A stretch of 39,580 nt of DNA. Source: Levilactobacillus zymae DSM 19395 (GTDB taxonomy: Bacteria; Bacillota; Bacilli; Lactobacillales; Lactobacillaceae). The stretch lies in assembly GCF_001434115.1 (NCBI RefSeq), contig NZ_AZDW01000005.1, forward strand, positions 1 to 39,580, in the 5' to 3' direction. A program made the translations under genes and the position numbers. This document shows positions 31,770-39,580 of the stretch, piece after piece; within the stretch, counting starts at the first letter, position 1; every line of letters starts with the position of its first letter. The notes under the pieces were generated by a model that saw nothing but the letters and a program-made list of their open reading frames with translations, ran no database searches and was not told where the DNA came from.

Positions 31770-34505
31770 ATGAAAAAGGAAAATGTACTATGGGCTAAAA
31801 AATGTGTCAAAAAAGATGGTCACCAATATTGGGAGTCGTTGCCTGTACATTTGCTGGACACGCAGAAAGTAATATTTTGGCTGTTAGATACCCAAGTCGA
31901 TGATGGTCTAAAGCAATTTTTAACACAAAAGTTATCATCGAATGAGTTACAAAAACTCGTTAGTTTTTTAGGATTCGCGCATGATATTGGAAAAGCAACC
32001 CCTGCCTTTCAGTTTAAGGCTCAATCTGATTTGGAGCTGATGGCAAAATTAAGTCAGAATGGTTTTTCAGTTCCATCTGAAGAATGGTCATCGTCAAAGG
32101 AATCCCCTCATGCCAGAGCGGGGGAAGCTATCCTACTAGAAAAACATATTCCCAAATCAGTTTGCGCCATTGTTGGATCACATCATGGATTAGCCGATAG
32201 TGTGTTACCCCGCGGACAAATTGCGAAGTACAAAGCTGATTATTGGCAGCGTGACAAGAATCAAGATATTCAAAAGCCTTGGCAGGATGTGCAGCAGGCG
32301 TTGGTAGAGCGAGCAGTTACTTCTGCTGGTTATCATGATATTTCAGAAATACCTGAAGTTGATCAACCAACGGCTATTATTTTAGAGGGGTTGTTGATTA
32401 CTGCCGATTGGTTAGCATCCAATGAGTCTCTCTTTCCGTTGGTTCCGGTTAAAGCCACGATAGACGATAAAGATATAGACGCTCGCTTTAAAAAGGCTTT
32501 GGAGACTCTCGAACAAGAAAAGCAGTGGCATCCCGCCTCAATAAATCTGGAAAATTTGCCATCTTTTTTCCAACAACGCTGGGGATTTGACCCCCATCCG
32601 TTTCAAAAAAAAGTTTTGGCTAGTGTTAGTCAGATGACTGATCCAGGGATGGTCATTATTGAAGATGCTATGGGGCGGGGGAAAACTGAAGCCGCGCTTT
32701 CCGCTGTTGAACTCATTGCCAATAAAACTAAACGAAATAGTGTGTTCATTGGCTTACCTACTCGGGCGACATCGGATGCCATGTTCCACCGGGTCAAGGC
32801 CTGGGCGGCCAAAGTTGGGATTCCAACTATTAAATTATTACATAGCCAAAGCAGCTTTAATGACGAATACACTAGCTTGTTAGATTGGCTCAGTGCTACC
32901 AACGTTAACGCTGATCAAGACGACCGATATGAAGAGCCAGTAATTAACGACTGGTTTAATGGTAAAAAAGCTACTTTAGCCCCCCTGGTGGTAGGGACAG
33001 TGGACTACTTGTTATCTATGGGGTTAAAGAAACGTCACCTTTTCTTACAGCACCTAGCGTTTAGCGACAAAATTGTAGTTCTCGATGAAGTCCATGCATA
33101 CGATACCTACATGACGAGCTATTTAACCAAGGTACTGCGCTGGCTGGGCGCTTACCATGTTCCGGTGATCATGTTGTCGGCGACATTGCCTAAAGAGAAG
33201 CGAAACGAGTTGATGAAGGTTTATCTTGCAGGGAAGTATGGTGAGGACTATCAATTCGATCCAAGTTATCGCGTGCCACGTAATTGGCAAAATGAAGAAC
33301 GTTATCCGTTATTGAGCCTGATTGACGGTCATCAGATTGAACAGGTAACGGATGATAAGCACCCTCAAGATAAGGTTGTTCAGGTTAAGCGATTGGTTCA
33401 AAACGACAAGCAACTAGTCGAGTTGATTCTTGCTAAAATTAGTCAAGGTGGGGTCGCCGGGGTTTTGCTGAACACGGTTCGGCGGACTCAAAACATAGCA
33501 CAATTATTGTTATCACAGATTAAAGACCAGCACGAAAATGTTGAGGTTCTAGTTTTACATTCAGCCTTTATAGCTCCAGGTCGGTTTGAGCGCGAACAAC
33601 GGCTACAAACTCTAATTGGTAAAGCTGGGGACCGACCTAAAAAGTTGGTCGTTTTGGGGACTCAAGTTTTGGAACAATCGTTAGATATCGACTTTGATGT
33701 CCTGTTCACCGATATTGCACCAATGGACTCGCTTTTACAGCGGATTGGTCGGTTACAGCGACACGACCTTAAGCGACCGTTTATGTTAAAACAACCTCAG
33801 GTATTTGTAATCGGTGGCCCAGATTCTAAGGGCTATGGTACGGCTAACGAGATGATTTATGAAAAGTATTATTTGATGCGGACGGATAATTTTCTGCCGG
33901 ATAAGATCAGCCTACCTAAGGACATCTCACCGTTAGTTCAAGAAGTTTATGATTCAGATAAAAAAGTTGAGATGCCTGGAATTAAAACGGCGCTGGTTAG
34001 TCTGCAAGAGTATCAAAAGAAAGAAGACAAGCAAGCCAAAACTTTTCAAATTGATGATCCGTATTTTGATACAGGACTAACGCTTCATGGGTGGCTTGAT
34101 CGCTGGAAACCTGATGCTGACCAAAAAGCTAAGGCGGCCGTACGTGATATTCAAGAAACCGTCGAAGTCATATTACTTCGCAAGCGAGGAAATAATATCT
34201 GCCTATTAGATAAACGGGCGTCGAATATTGACGATATGGCGGATAAGACGATTGCACGGCAGGTCATTCGTTTACCGGTGGCGTTAACTTTTAATAATGG
34301 AAAGATTGAACAAGTGATTAGTCAATTGACGGCTGATACTAAAAAAATCTTTCCAGACCTGCGACAACGGCTATGGTTGAAGGACAGTCTGGTGTTGTTG
34401 CTAAATGAAGACAATACGCGGTCGCTCGAAGGATATCGTTTGGCTTATTCGCAAACTTTCGGTTTAAGTTATGTAAAGGAGGATGATGATGAAACAGACG
34501 TTTAA
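31770..34505 (+). CDS. cas3: Cas3 nuclease-helicase, type I-E
   Basis: This 911-residue protein is the target-degrading nuclease/helicase recruited by Cascade. The N-terminal HD domain carries His27, His71-Asp72 in FAHDIGKA, His114 in SPHARAGEA, SHHG at 137-140 and Asp213 in TADWLASN, a complete metal-binding set. The helicase has MGRGKTEAA (Walker A, GKT 304-306), LDEVHAYD (DEVH 439-442), LSATLP (469-474) and QRIGRLQRH in the C-terminal RecA lobe. A Cas3 C-terminal domain follows. No catalytic residue seems lost, so it should be functional. GGAGG lies about 12 bases before the ATG. Its 3' end overlaps casA by 17 bases. Confidence 0.96.
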   Translation: MKKENVLWAKKCVKKDGHQYWESLPVHLLDTQKVIFWLLDTQVDDGLKQFLTQKLSSNELQKLVSFLGFAHDIGKATPAFQFKAQSDLELMAKLSQNGFSVPSEEWSSSKESPHARAGEAILLEKHIPKSVCAIVGSHHGLADSVLPRGQIAKYKADYWQRDKNQDIQKPWQDVQQALVERAVTSAGYHDISEIPEVDQPTAIILEGLLITADWLASNESLFPLVPVKATIDDKDIDARFKKALETLEQEKQWHPASINLENLPSFFQQRWGFDPHPFQKKVLASVSQMTDPGMVIIEDAMGRGKTEAALSAVELIANKTKRNSVFIGLPTRATSDAMFHRVKAWAAKVGIPTIKLLHSQSSFNDEYTSLLDWLSATNVNADQDDRYEEPVINDWFNGKKATLAPLVVGTVDYLLSMGLKKRHLFLQHLAFSDKIVVLDEVHAYDTYMTSYLTKVLRWLGAYHVPVIMLSATLPKEKRNELMKVYLAGKYGEDYQFDPSYRVPRNWQNEERYPLLSLIDGHQIEQVTDDKHPQDKVVQVKRLVQNDKQLVELILAKISQGGVAGVLLNTVRRTQNIAQLLLSQIKDQHENVEVLVLHSAFIAPGRFEREQRLQTLIGKAGDRPKKLVVLGTQVLEQSLDIDFDVLFTDIAPMDSLLQRIGRLQRHDLKRPFMLKQPQVFVIGGPDSKGYGTANEMIYEKYYLMRTDNFLPDKISLPKDISPLVQEVYDSDKKVEMPGIKTALVSLQEYQKKEDKQAKTFQIDDPYFDTGLTLHGWLDRWKPDADQKAKAAVRDIQETVEVILLRKRGNNICLLDKRASNIDDMADKTIARQVIRLPVALTFNNGKIEQVISQLTADTKKIFPDLRQRLWLKDSLVLLLNEDNTRSLEGYRLAYSQTFGLSYVKEDDDETDV

Positions 34506-36204
34506 TTTAACAACGGCACCGTGGATTCGCGTCTTTAACTCGCGAACTAACCGTGAAGAAGAGGTTTCCTTAATCACGTTGTTTGAACATGCGGCGGATT
34601 ATCGACAACTAGCCGGGGAGATGCGGGCCCAGGATTTAGCAATTTTACGTTTACTGTTGGCGATTTTAACAACAGTTTATTCCCGAGTTGATGTGACGAG
34701 TCAGTCTTATCCTTGGCTCAGGTCAACAACAGAAGTTAAACATCGTTGGTCTAGTCGGGAACAGAATAAGTATTTACTAAAGACTTGGCAGCACCTTTAT
34801 CAAGATGGGCACTTTTCGGAAGCAGTTACGACTTACTTACACCATTGGGCGGATCGATTTGATTTTTTGGGCGAGCATCCGTTTTATCAGGTGACGTTAG
34901 CCGACTATAACGCGTTAGTGATAGATAAAAACCGTATTACGGAAAAGAAACGGGGCGGTCAAGTTGCCATTAGACAGCTTAATCGCCGAATTTCAGAAAG
35001 TGGTAATTCGAAGGCCGTTTTTTCGCCCAAGGCAGAAACGGCTAAGAACGAGGCGGCTTTGGATGAATTAGTTCGCTGGCTAATTATGTATCAAAATTAT
35101 ACTGGCGTAACGGATAAAAGTGTTGTTAAGTCAGCGCAGAAGTTCGCTAAATCGACGGGATGGTTGTACGAACTAAATCCAGTGATTGCTAAGGGAGATT
35201 CTTTGTTTGAGACGTTGATGCTCAATCTAGTTCTAACCAATTACGGCAAAGCTGCCAAGCAATGTCCCGTTTGGGAATATGATACGGTGCAAGCGTATAT
35301 AGCTGACCGACAAGCCCAGCAGGTTCCAGATAACCTAGCAGAATTATATACAACCTGGTCTCGAATCTTGTATATCGAGTGGGATGAAGCCAATCACCCT
35401 ACGATTTTTAGTGCGGGAATTCCGATTTTTAGTAAAAATGAGGTATTTCTTGAGCCCATGACCACTTGGCATATCGCCAAAAGTGGTAATTTGGCTGGAA
35501 AACTTGTGCCGAGTAGGAAGGCGTTAGGGTTTTTAGACAAAGCAATGTGGCGTAATTTCGGTCAATACGTCAGTCTCAACCAAGAGGATACGGTGCACGA
35601 ACCGCGACTGGTGACCTGGTTGCGGCAACTACAGGCCCAAGAGGTTATTCCCTGGGAGAAGCACATAAACTTAATGTCGATTAATTTAGTGCCAGATGAT
35701 AATAAATCTTCGCAGTTGCCGTCCGCAGAAGTAGTAGAGAACATGCAAATTCGAGCAGATGTGTTGTTTGATGATCCGGCTCAATCAAACTATTGGCCAG
35801 CACAAATTGAACAAGCCATTGGTTATGCCCACCAGGTGGGAACTGATTATTATCGTTTTGCGGTTGATATCTGTCATATTCGCAATTTAAAGGCTAAGGT
35901 ATTTGCGCCTAAATTAACGAATCATTTCTATGATCAGCTGAATGAGCCGTTTAACAAATGGTTGGCGGGTCTTACAAATGATGATGAACGTAGTGTTAAA
36001 GTCAATGCTTGGAAACAAAAACTACAAAAAATTGCCCTTAAATCGGCCAATGAATTAATGCAATCAAGTACCCCTAGGGATATGCGCGGGCTTATGGTTG
36101 ATCGAAATGGGAAAAAACAAGCTTTAAACATCTTTACGGCAATGGGCTGGTTGAAATACAACGTGCAGACTAGCCTTTATTCATCAACGAAAAGGAAAGG
36201 ATGA
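34489..36204 (+). CDS. casA: Cse1/CasA (Cas8e), type I-E large Cascade subunit
   Basis: This 571-residue protein is the PAM-recognising large subunit of the type I-E complex. The N-terminal FNLTTAPWIRVFN...EEEVSLITLFEHAADYRQLAGEM is the family hallmark, and LAILRLLLAILTTVYSR follows. A helical bundle forms the last part of about 200 residues. Three tandem ATGs occur at 34483, 34486 and 34489. The third has the best spacing from AAGGAGG (7 bases) and is chosen. It overlaps the end of cas3, which implies coupled translation. No truncation is seen. Confidence 0.94.
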   Translation: MKQTFNLTTAPWIRVFNSRTNREEEVSLITLFEHAADYRQLAGEMRAQDLAILRLLLAILTTVYSRVDVTSQSYPWLRSTTEVKHRWSSREQNKYLLKTWQHLYQDGHFSEAVTTYLHHWADRFDFLGEHPFYQVTLADYNALVIDKNRITEKKRGGQVAIRQLNRRISESGNSKAVFSPKAETAKNEAALDELVRWLIMYQNYTGVTDKSVVKSAQKFAKSTGWLYELNPVIAKGDSLFETLMLNLVLTNYGKAAKQCPVWEYDTVQAYIADRQAQQVPDNLAELYTTWSRILYIEWDEANHPTIFSAGIPIFSKNEVFLEPMTTWHIAKSGNLAGKLVPSRKALGFLDKAMWRNFGQYVSLNQEDTVHEPRLVTWLRQLQAQEVIPWEKHINLMSINLVPDDNKSSQLPSAEVVENMQIRADVLFDDPAQSNYWPAQIEQAIGYAHQVGTDYYRFAVDICHIRNLKAKVFAPKLTNHFYDQLNEPFNKWLAGLTNDDERSVKVNAWKQKLQKIALKSANELMQSSTPRDMRGLMVDRNGKKQALNIFTAMGWLKYNVQTSLYSSTKRKG

Positions 36205-36210
36205 TTAGTA

Positions 36211-36834
36211 ATGCCAAAAACGGTAAGAACCATTACCCAGGGACTAATCAGGATACTATACAACGAAGGTAACTTAAATCGGGCTGTATTAGCTAATTTA
36301 CGAGGGTCGACTAAAATAACTGATACTCGTGCTCAAGCTATCTGGCCGTTGATGTTATCTCGTCTAGAGGACAATATGCTGAGTTATACGGGACAACCGA
36401 CGAAGCAGGAAATAGCCATCTATTCGGCGTTGCACTTCTATGCCCTTTGTCAGCAAGGTAACGACTATTTGGTTTATAGCCCAGCGCCTAAAAAAGGGTC
36501 AGATTCAGATCAATCAAAAGAAGGAATGCCCTTGTTCAAGGCGCTCGCAGCGTTACGAGCTAATGAAGATAATCGAGATGGTCTTGATCGACGCGTTGAA
36601 AACCTGTTAGCATTAACCGAAATTTCCGGAACAGTGAACGGTTTATCCCATTTAATCGGAATTTTAAAGGCTAGAAGCGAATCAGAGTTGAAAGTTGATT
36701 TTGGTCAGATTGCCCAAGATCTTTATGATGCTCAGCGGAACTATCAGCGGTTTGCGCAAATTCGGTTACTTTGGGGACAGCAGTATTTTTGGGGAAATTA
36801 CTTGGAAAGTCAATCAGAAGGGAAAGAAAACTAA
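36211..36834 (+). CDS. casB: Cse2/CasB (Cas11e), type I-E small Cascade subunit
   Basis: This 207-residue, mostly helical protein forms the small-subunit dimer along the belly of Cascade and stabilises the R-loop. Recognisable parts are the N-terminal RAVLANLRGSTKITDTRAQAIWPLMLSRL and the central TKQEIAIYSALHFYALCQQGN, followed by the PLFKALAALR and RRVENLLAL helices. It starts 6 bases after casA with AAAGGATG upstream. Its stop TAATG overlaps the cas7 start. Confidence 0.93.
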   Translation: MPKTVRTITQGLIRILYNEGNLNRAVLANLRGSTKITDTRAQAIWPLMLSRLEDNMLSYTGQPTKQEIAIYSALHFYALCQQGNDYLVYSPAPKKGSDSDQSKEGMPLFKALAALRANEDNRDGLDRRVENLLALTEISGTVNGLSHLIGILKARSESELKVDFGQIAQDLYDAQRNYQRFAQIRLLWGQQYFWGNYLESQSEGKEN

Positions 36835-37934
36835 TGACGAATAATTTGTATATTGATATCAACGTTCTACAAACACTACCACCTTCGAATATTAATCGGG
36901 ATGATATTGGGTCACCTAAAAAGGCCCAATATGGTGGCGTGACTCGCGCACGAGTTTCTTCTCAAAGCTGGAAGCGAGCGGTTCGTAAGGCTTTTAAAGC
37001 AGAAAAGCTGGAGGTGGCGACGCGAACTAAAGAAGTCGCAAAGCTATTGGCAGAGCAATTAAAAATGGTACAGGCCGAATTAAGCCAAGAAGATGCAATG
37101 AAGCAGGCATTACAAATTTTAAAGACAGTCGGTATCAAGATGGATAAGAAGGATAAGCAGAAAACTGCAACACTATTGATGGTCAGCCCTGGTCAACTCA
37201 ATAAGATTGTCCAATACATTACCCAACACGGTTTAGAAGATAAAGAGACCGAAAAAGAAATTAAGAACATTCTGAAAGGGAATCAGTCCCTAGATTTGGC
37301 ATTATTTGGTCGAATGGTAGCGGATGATCCAAGTTTAAACGTTGAGGGGTCAACGCAAGTGGCACACGCTATCTCGACGCACGCAATTGAACCGGAATTT
37401 GATTACTTTACGGCACTAGATGATGAACATTTGGATGATGCAGGCGCTGCCATGATTGGCAGTACGGAGTTTAATTCGTCTACATTGTATCGGTATGCCA
37501 ATGTTAATATGCGGGAGTTGGCGCAAAATTTAGGTGCTGAAGATGCAATTAAGGGAGCCGTGACTTTTATTAAAGATTTTCTTTTAGCCATGCCTTCTGG
37601 GAAACAAAATAGTTTTGCCAACCGTACCCGTCCTAACTATGTCATGGTTACGTTACGAGCAGATACGCCCCTTAGTTTAGTTTCTGCGTTTGAGGAGCCA
37701 GTTGAATCCGATAATGGTTACGTTGAGGCGTCCATTAAAGCCTTAGAAGAAGAGTATCAGGCCACCCTCAAAATGGGGATGATGCAACCTGTTGGAAACT
37801 ACATTTTGAGTACTCGTCATTCGGAGCTAACTGCTAAAAAAGGGAACCAGGTTATGACTGATTTACCACAGCTACTTGATCAGGTTACCCAGGCATTGAC
37901 GGGGGCGATTAAGGATGAAGACACTAACGCTTAA
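36834..37934 (+). CDS. cas7: Cas7 (Cse4/CasC), type I-E Cascade backbone
   Basis: This 366-residue RAMP-family protein forms the six-fold crRNA-binding backbone of the complex. The N-terminus TNNLYIDINVLQTLPPSNINRDDIGSPKKAQYGGVTRARVSSQSWKRAVR is the typical Cas7e start, with a basic thumb region. ALFGRMVADDPSLNVEGSTQVAHAISTHAIEPEFDYFTALDD and SKQNSFANRTRP-like SGKQNSFANRTRPNYV are conserved. The ATG at 36834 overlaps the casB stop as TAATG, after AGAAGGGAAAG. A longer frame extending into casB is spurious. Confidence 0.95.
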   Translation: MTNNLYIDINVLQTLPPSNINRDDIGSPKKAQYGGVTRARVSSQSWKRAVRKAFKAEKLEVATRTKEVAKLLAEQLKMVQAELSQEDAMKQALQILKTVGIKMDKKDKQKTATLLMVSPGQLNKIVQYITQHGLEDKETEKEIKNILKGNQSLDLALFGRMVADDPSLNVEGSTQVAHAISTHAIEPEFDYFTALDDEHLDDAGAAMIGSTEFNSSTLYRYANVNMRELAQNLGAEDAIKGAVTFIKDFLLAMPSGKQNSFANRTRPNYVMVTLRADTPLSLVSAFEEPVESDNGYVEASIKALEEEYQATLKMGMMQPVGNYILSTRHSELTAKKGNQVMTDLPQLLDQVTQALTGAIKDEDTNA

Positions 37935-38628
37935 ATTAACGGGTCCCTTGCAATCGTATGGGAATGAAGCCGATTTTCTCCTACGAACTACCGGGGGATA
38001 CCCATCAAAAAGTGCCGTAATTGGATTGATTGCTGCCGCTCTGGGTTATCAGCGAACGGACACGCGAATTGTGGCGTTGAATGATTTAAAATTTGCGGTG
38101 CGAGTCGACCAACCAGGATCGATTATGACGGAATTTCAGACAGTTGAGGTTCAGGAAACTTACAGTCAAAAAAAGGCAAAGCGAAAAGTGACTCATCGTG
38201 ATAATCTGCAGGATGCTTTATTTATGGTAGCGCTGGGGAGTTCTGATGACGAGTTGCTAAATCGAATCAAATTTGCGTTACATCATCCTAAGTTTCAACT
38301 TTTCTTGGGACGGCGCGCAAACGTTATTGCGGGATACCTGGAGGTCAATGAGTATCCTAATGAAGATCCGGTAACTGTCCTTATGAATTTGGATTGGCAA
38401 GCAGCCGCGTGGTATAAAAAGCGACAACGATGGCAACACGCTGATGATAAAAAATTCACTGTCACATTGGCCGCCGATGCGGATTTATTACCACATCAAT
38501 CGGGTCAAGATTTCTTGGTGAAGGACCATGTACGATCGTTTTCGCAAATGGATCGGCGACATGCCTACCGGGCAGTGGTTGAAAAAAGTATCGAGTTAGA
38601 TACTGTGGCTCAGCAAAAAGAAAATTAA
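37915..38628 (+). CDS. cas5: Cas5 (CasD), type I-E Cascade subunit
   Basis: This 237-residue RAMP protein binds the 5' handle of the crRNA at the base of Cascade. The N-terminal KTLTLKLTGPLQSYGNEADFLLRTTGGYPSKSAVIGLIAAALGY is the Cas5e signature. RRAYRAVVEKS-like HAYRAVVEKSIEL lies near the C-terminus. The start at 37915 lies inside the end of cas7, a 20-base overlap, as is common in this operon type. The GATTAAGG before the ATG is the probable ribosome site. Confidence 0.93.
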   Translation: MKTLTLKLTGPLQSYGNEADFLLRTTGGYPSKSAVIGLIAAALGYQRTDTRIVALNDLKFAVRVDQPGSIMTEFQTVEVQETYSQKKAKRKVTHRDNLQDALFMVALGSSDDELLNRIKFALHHPKFQLFLGRRANVIAGYLEVNEYPNEDPVTVLMNLDWQAAAWYKKRQRWQHADDKKFTVTLAADADLLPHQSGQDFLVKDHVRSFSQMDRRHAYRAVVEKSIELDTVAQQKEN

Positions 38629-38648
38629 TTTTTAAGAAAGGAGTCGCT

Positions 38649-39323
38649 ATGTACTTATCCAGAGTTGTAATCAATCGTTATAGTCCAGAGAATTTTAAAA
38701 CGCTGACCCACTTGGGTGCCTATCATGATTGGGTGGAGCGCAGCTTTCCAGCTGAATTTCAGGCGGGAATTCGTCCACGGCACCTATGGCGAATTGATTC
38801 ATTAGCCAATAAGCAATACCTAGTCGTTTTAAGTGAGACGGCACCGGATTTACATGCGTTAGAAGCCTATGGTGTACCGGAAACGGCGGTGTCAAAGTCA
38901 TATGATCACTTTTTGGACCAACTACAGGTGGGACAAGTTTTACGGTTTAAATTAACGGCTAATCCTACTCACCGGGTACCCCAAGCGGGACACAAAACGG
39001 GGAAAGTTTACCCGCACGTAACGGCAGCCCAACAACGGCAATGGTTAATCAAGCGAGCAGAAAGTGCTGGGTTTCAGCTATTGAAATTGCCAGCGGACGA
39101 TTACTTTGAGGAGCCAGACTACGATTTTAAAATCATCAATCGTGATTGGCCAATTCTCTTCCGTAAGCCGGGACATGGACATCGCGTGAAACTCAGCCGC
39201 GTAACGTTTGAGGGCATGCTAAAGATTAATGATTTAGATGCATTCAAACACACCTTAACGCAGGGAATTGGGCGTGAAAAAGCCTTTGGCATGGGACTCA
39301 TGACGGTAGTTCCTCAGAGATAG
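38649..39323 (+). CDS. cas6e: Cas6e (CasE), crRNA-processing endoribonuclease
   Basis: This 224-residue RAMP nuclease cuts pre-crRNA at the base of the repeat stem. LSRVVINRY starts the first ferredoxin fold. His26 in GAYHDWVERSFP sits at the usual catalytic position. The C-terminal GIGREKAFGMGLMTVVP is the Gly-rich RNA-binding loop. It follows cas5 by 20 bases after AAGAAAGGAG. The protein looks intact, so the flanking repeat-like hairpins could in principle be processed. It is the last cas gene in the window; the usual cas1 does not follow. Confidence 0.95.
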   Translation: MYLSRVVINRYSPENFKTLTHLGAYHDWVERSFPAEFQAGIRPRHLWRIDSLANKQYLVVLSETAPDLHALEAYGVPETAVSKSYDHFLDQLQVGQVLRFKLTANPTHRVPQAGHKTGKVYPHVTAAQQRQWLIKRAESAGFQLLKLPADDYFEEPDYDFKIINRDWPILFRKPGHGHRVKLSRVTFEGMLKINDLDAFKHTLTQGIGREKAFGMGLMTVVPQR

Positions 39324-39501
39324 TGGTCATTTGATAGAATTCGTTTCTCTAAAGAGTGGCCAATAAAGTATTTAGAAAAAGTGTGGGGCTCAAAGTAGTA
39401 GTCTGCAATCCATCCTAGTTAATGCCTAGACAATCTTAGCGTTACTAGAAGGCAGCAATTTCTGAATTTAGAAATTGCGGTTTAACGAGGAGAAATTAGT
39501 G
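39324..39501. other. Non-coding stretch where cas1 would be expected
   Basis: No open frame of note was found here. GCAATTTCT (39455-39463) and AGAAATTGC (39470-39478) form a 9-bp stem around GAATTT without a U-run. The AT-rich sequence after it leads into the repeat-like unit at 39502, as a CRISPR leader would. The structure could equally be the operon's 3' end. Confidence 0.4.
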
Positions 39502-39577
39502 TGTTCCCCATATATGTGGGGGTGATTCTAAAAATACTAAGCTTAGAGGCATAGAAGTTACCCGACGGGGTGCTCCT
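39502..39577 (+). CRISPR. CRISPR-repeat-like unit followed by a decayed second unit
   Basis: The unit at 39502-39529 starts TGTTC, has the stem CCCCAT-ATAT-GTGGGG (one U-G pair) and ends GTGATTCT, one base from the handle GTGATCCT of the unit at 31641. A 27-nt spacer-like segment follows (39530-39556). At 39557-39577, GTTACCCGACG plus GGGGTGCTCCT reads as the same repeat with about six stem-loop bases lost. The window ends three bases later, so a longer array beyond it cannot be excluded. Confidence 0.55.
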
Positions 39578-39580
39578 ATG

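Overview
The window looks like a chromosomal segment of a heterofermentative lactic acid bacterium of the family Lactobacillaceae, probably Levilactobacillus or a close relative. This is inferred from gene content: a mevalonate cluster (mvk-mvaD-pmk-fni), the Firmicutes order dinG-ypmB-aspB-dnaD, a C69 dipeptidase, a YjeM-type permease, a PocR/EutJ/EutP group and a Lactobacillus-like type I-E CRISPR-Cas locus. The core from about 4.3 to 31 kb is GC-rich. From about 31.09 kb to the end the DNA is visibly AT-richer with different codon use.

Layout. 0-4.2 kb: a tyrosine phosphatase, a flavin reductase, a PocR-type regulator with an extra C-terminal DUF4430-like domain, and divergent eutJ and eutP. 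No shell or enzyme genes of a Pdu/Eut microcompartment lie between or beside them. 4.3-6.4 kb: kup K+ transporter. 6.5-9.7 kb (minus): a purine operon of permease, phosphoribosyltransferase and purH. 9.9-12.9 kb (minus): dipeptidase and amino-acid permease. 13.1-16.9 kb (plus): YitT membrane protein, tautomerase, glpK and a two-domain ABM protein. 17-19 kb (minus): a merR-SDR operon with a textbook 19-bp-spaced MerR promoter, then a HAD phosphatase. 19.1-20.5 kb: an RsmF-like rRNA methyltransferase. 20.6-21.2 kb (minus): a membrane-anchored, degenerate Mrr-like protein. 21.2-25.4 kb (minus): the mevalonate operon, which makes isopentenyl and dimethylallyl diphosphate. 25.6-31.0 kb (plus): dinG-ypmB-aspB-dnaD.

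31.1 kb to the end is a CRISPR island: a small one-TM protein, a short repeat-like/spacer-like element, then cas3-cse1-cse2-cas7-cas5-cas6e in one tightly packed operon. No canonical CRISPR array and no cas1/cas2 are present before the window ends. Instead, CRISPR-repeat-like units flank the operon on both sides. The upstream pair (31641-31715) encloses a spacer of only 19 nt. One of its repeats has a stem kept by paired substitutions. Its first 8 spacer bases recur at 31199-31206, ahead of the island's first gene. This resembles the Cas-regulating (CreR-like) or antitoxin (CreA-like) crRNA-type RNAs known from other type I systems and is the most interesting signal here. The regulatory role is inference.

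Several strong palindromes that look like operators are also recorded: 12914/13019, 16151-16174, 18047-18066 and 18975-19003. No tRNA, rRNA, transposase or integrase was seen.
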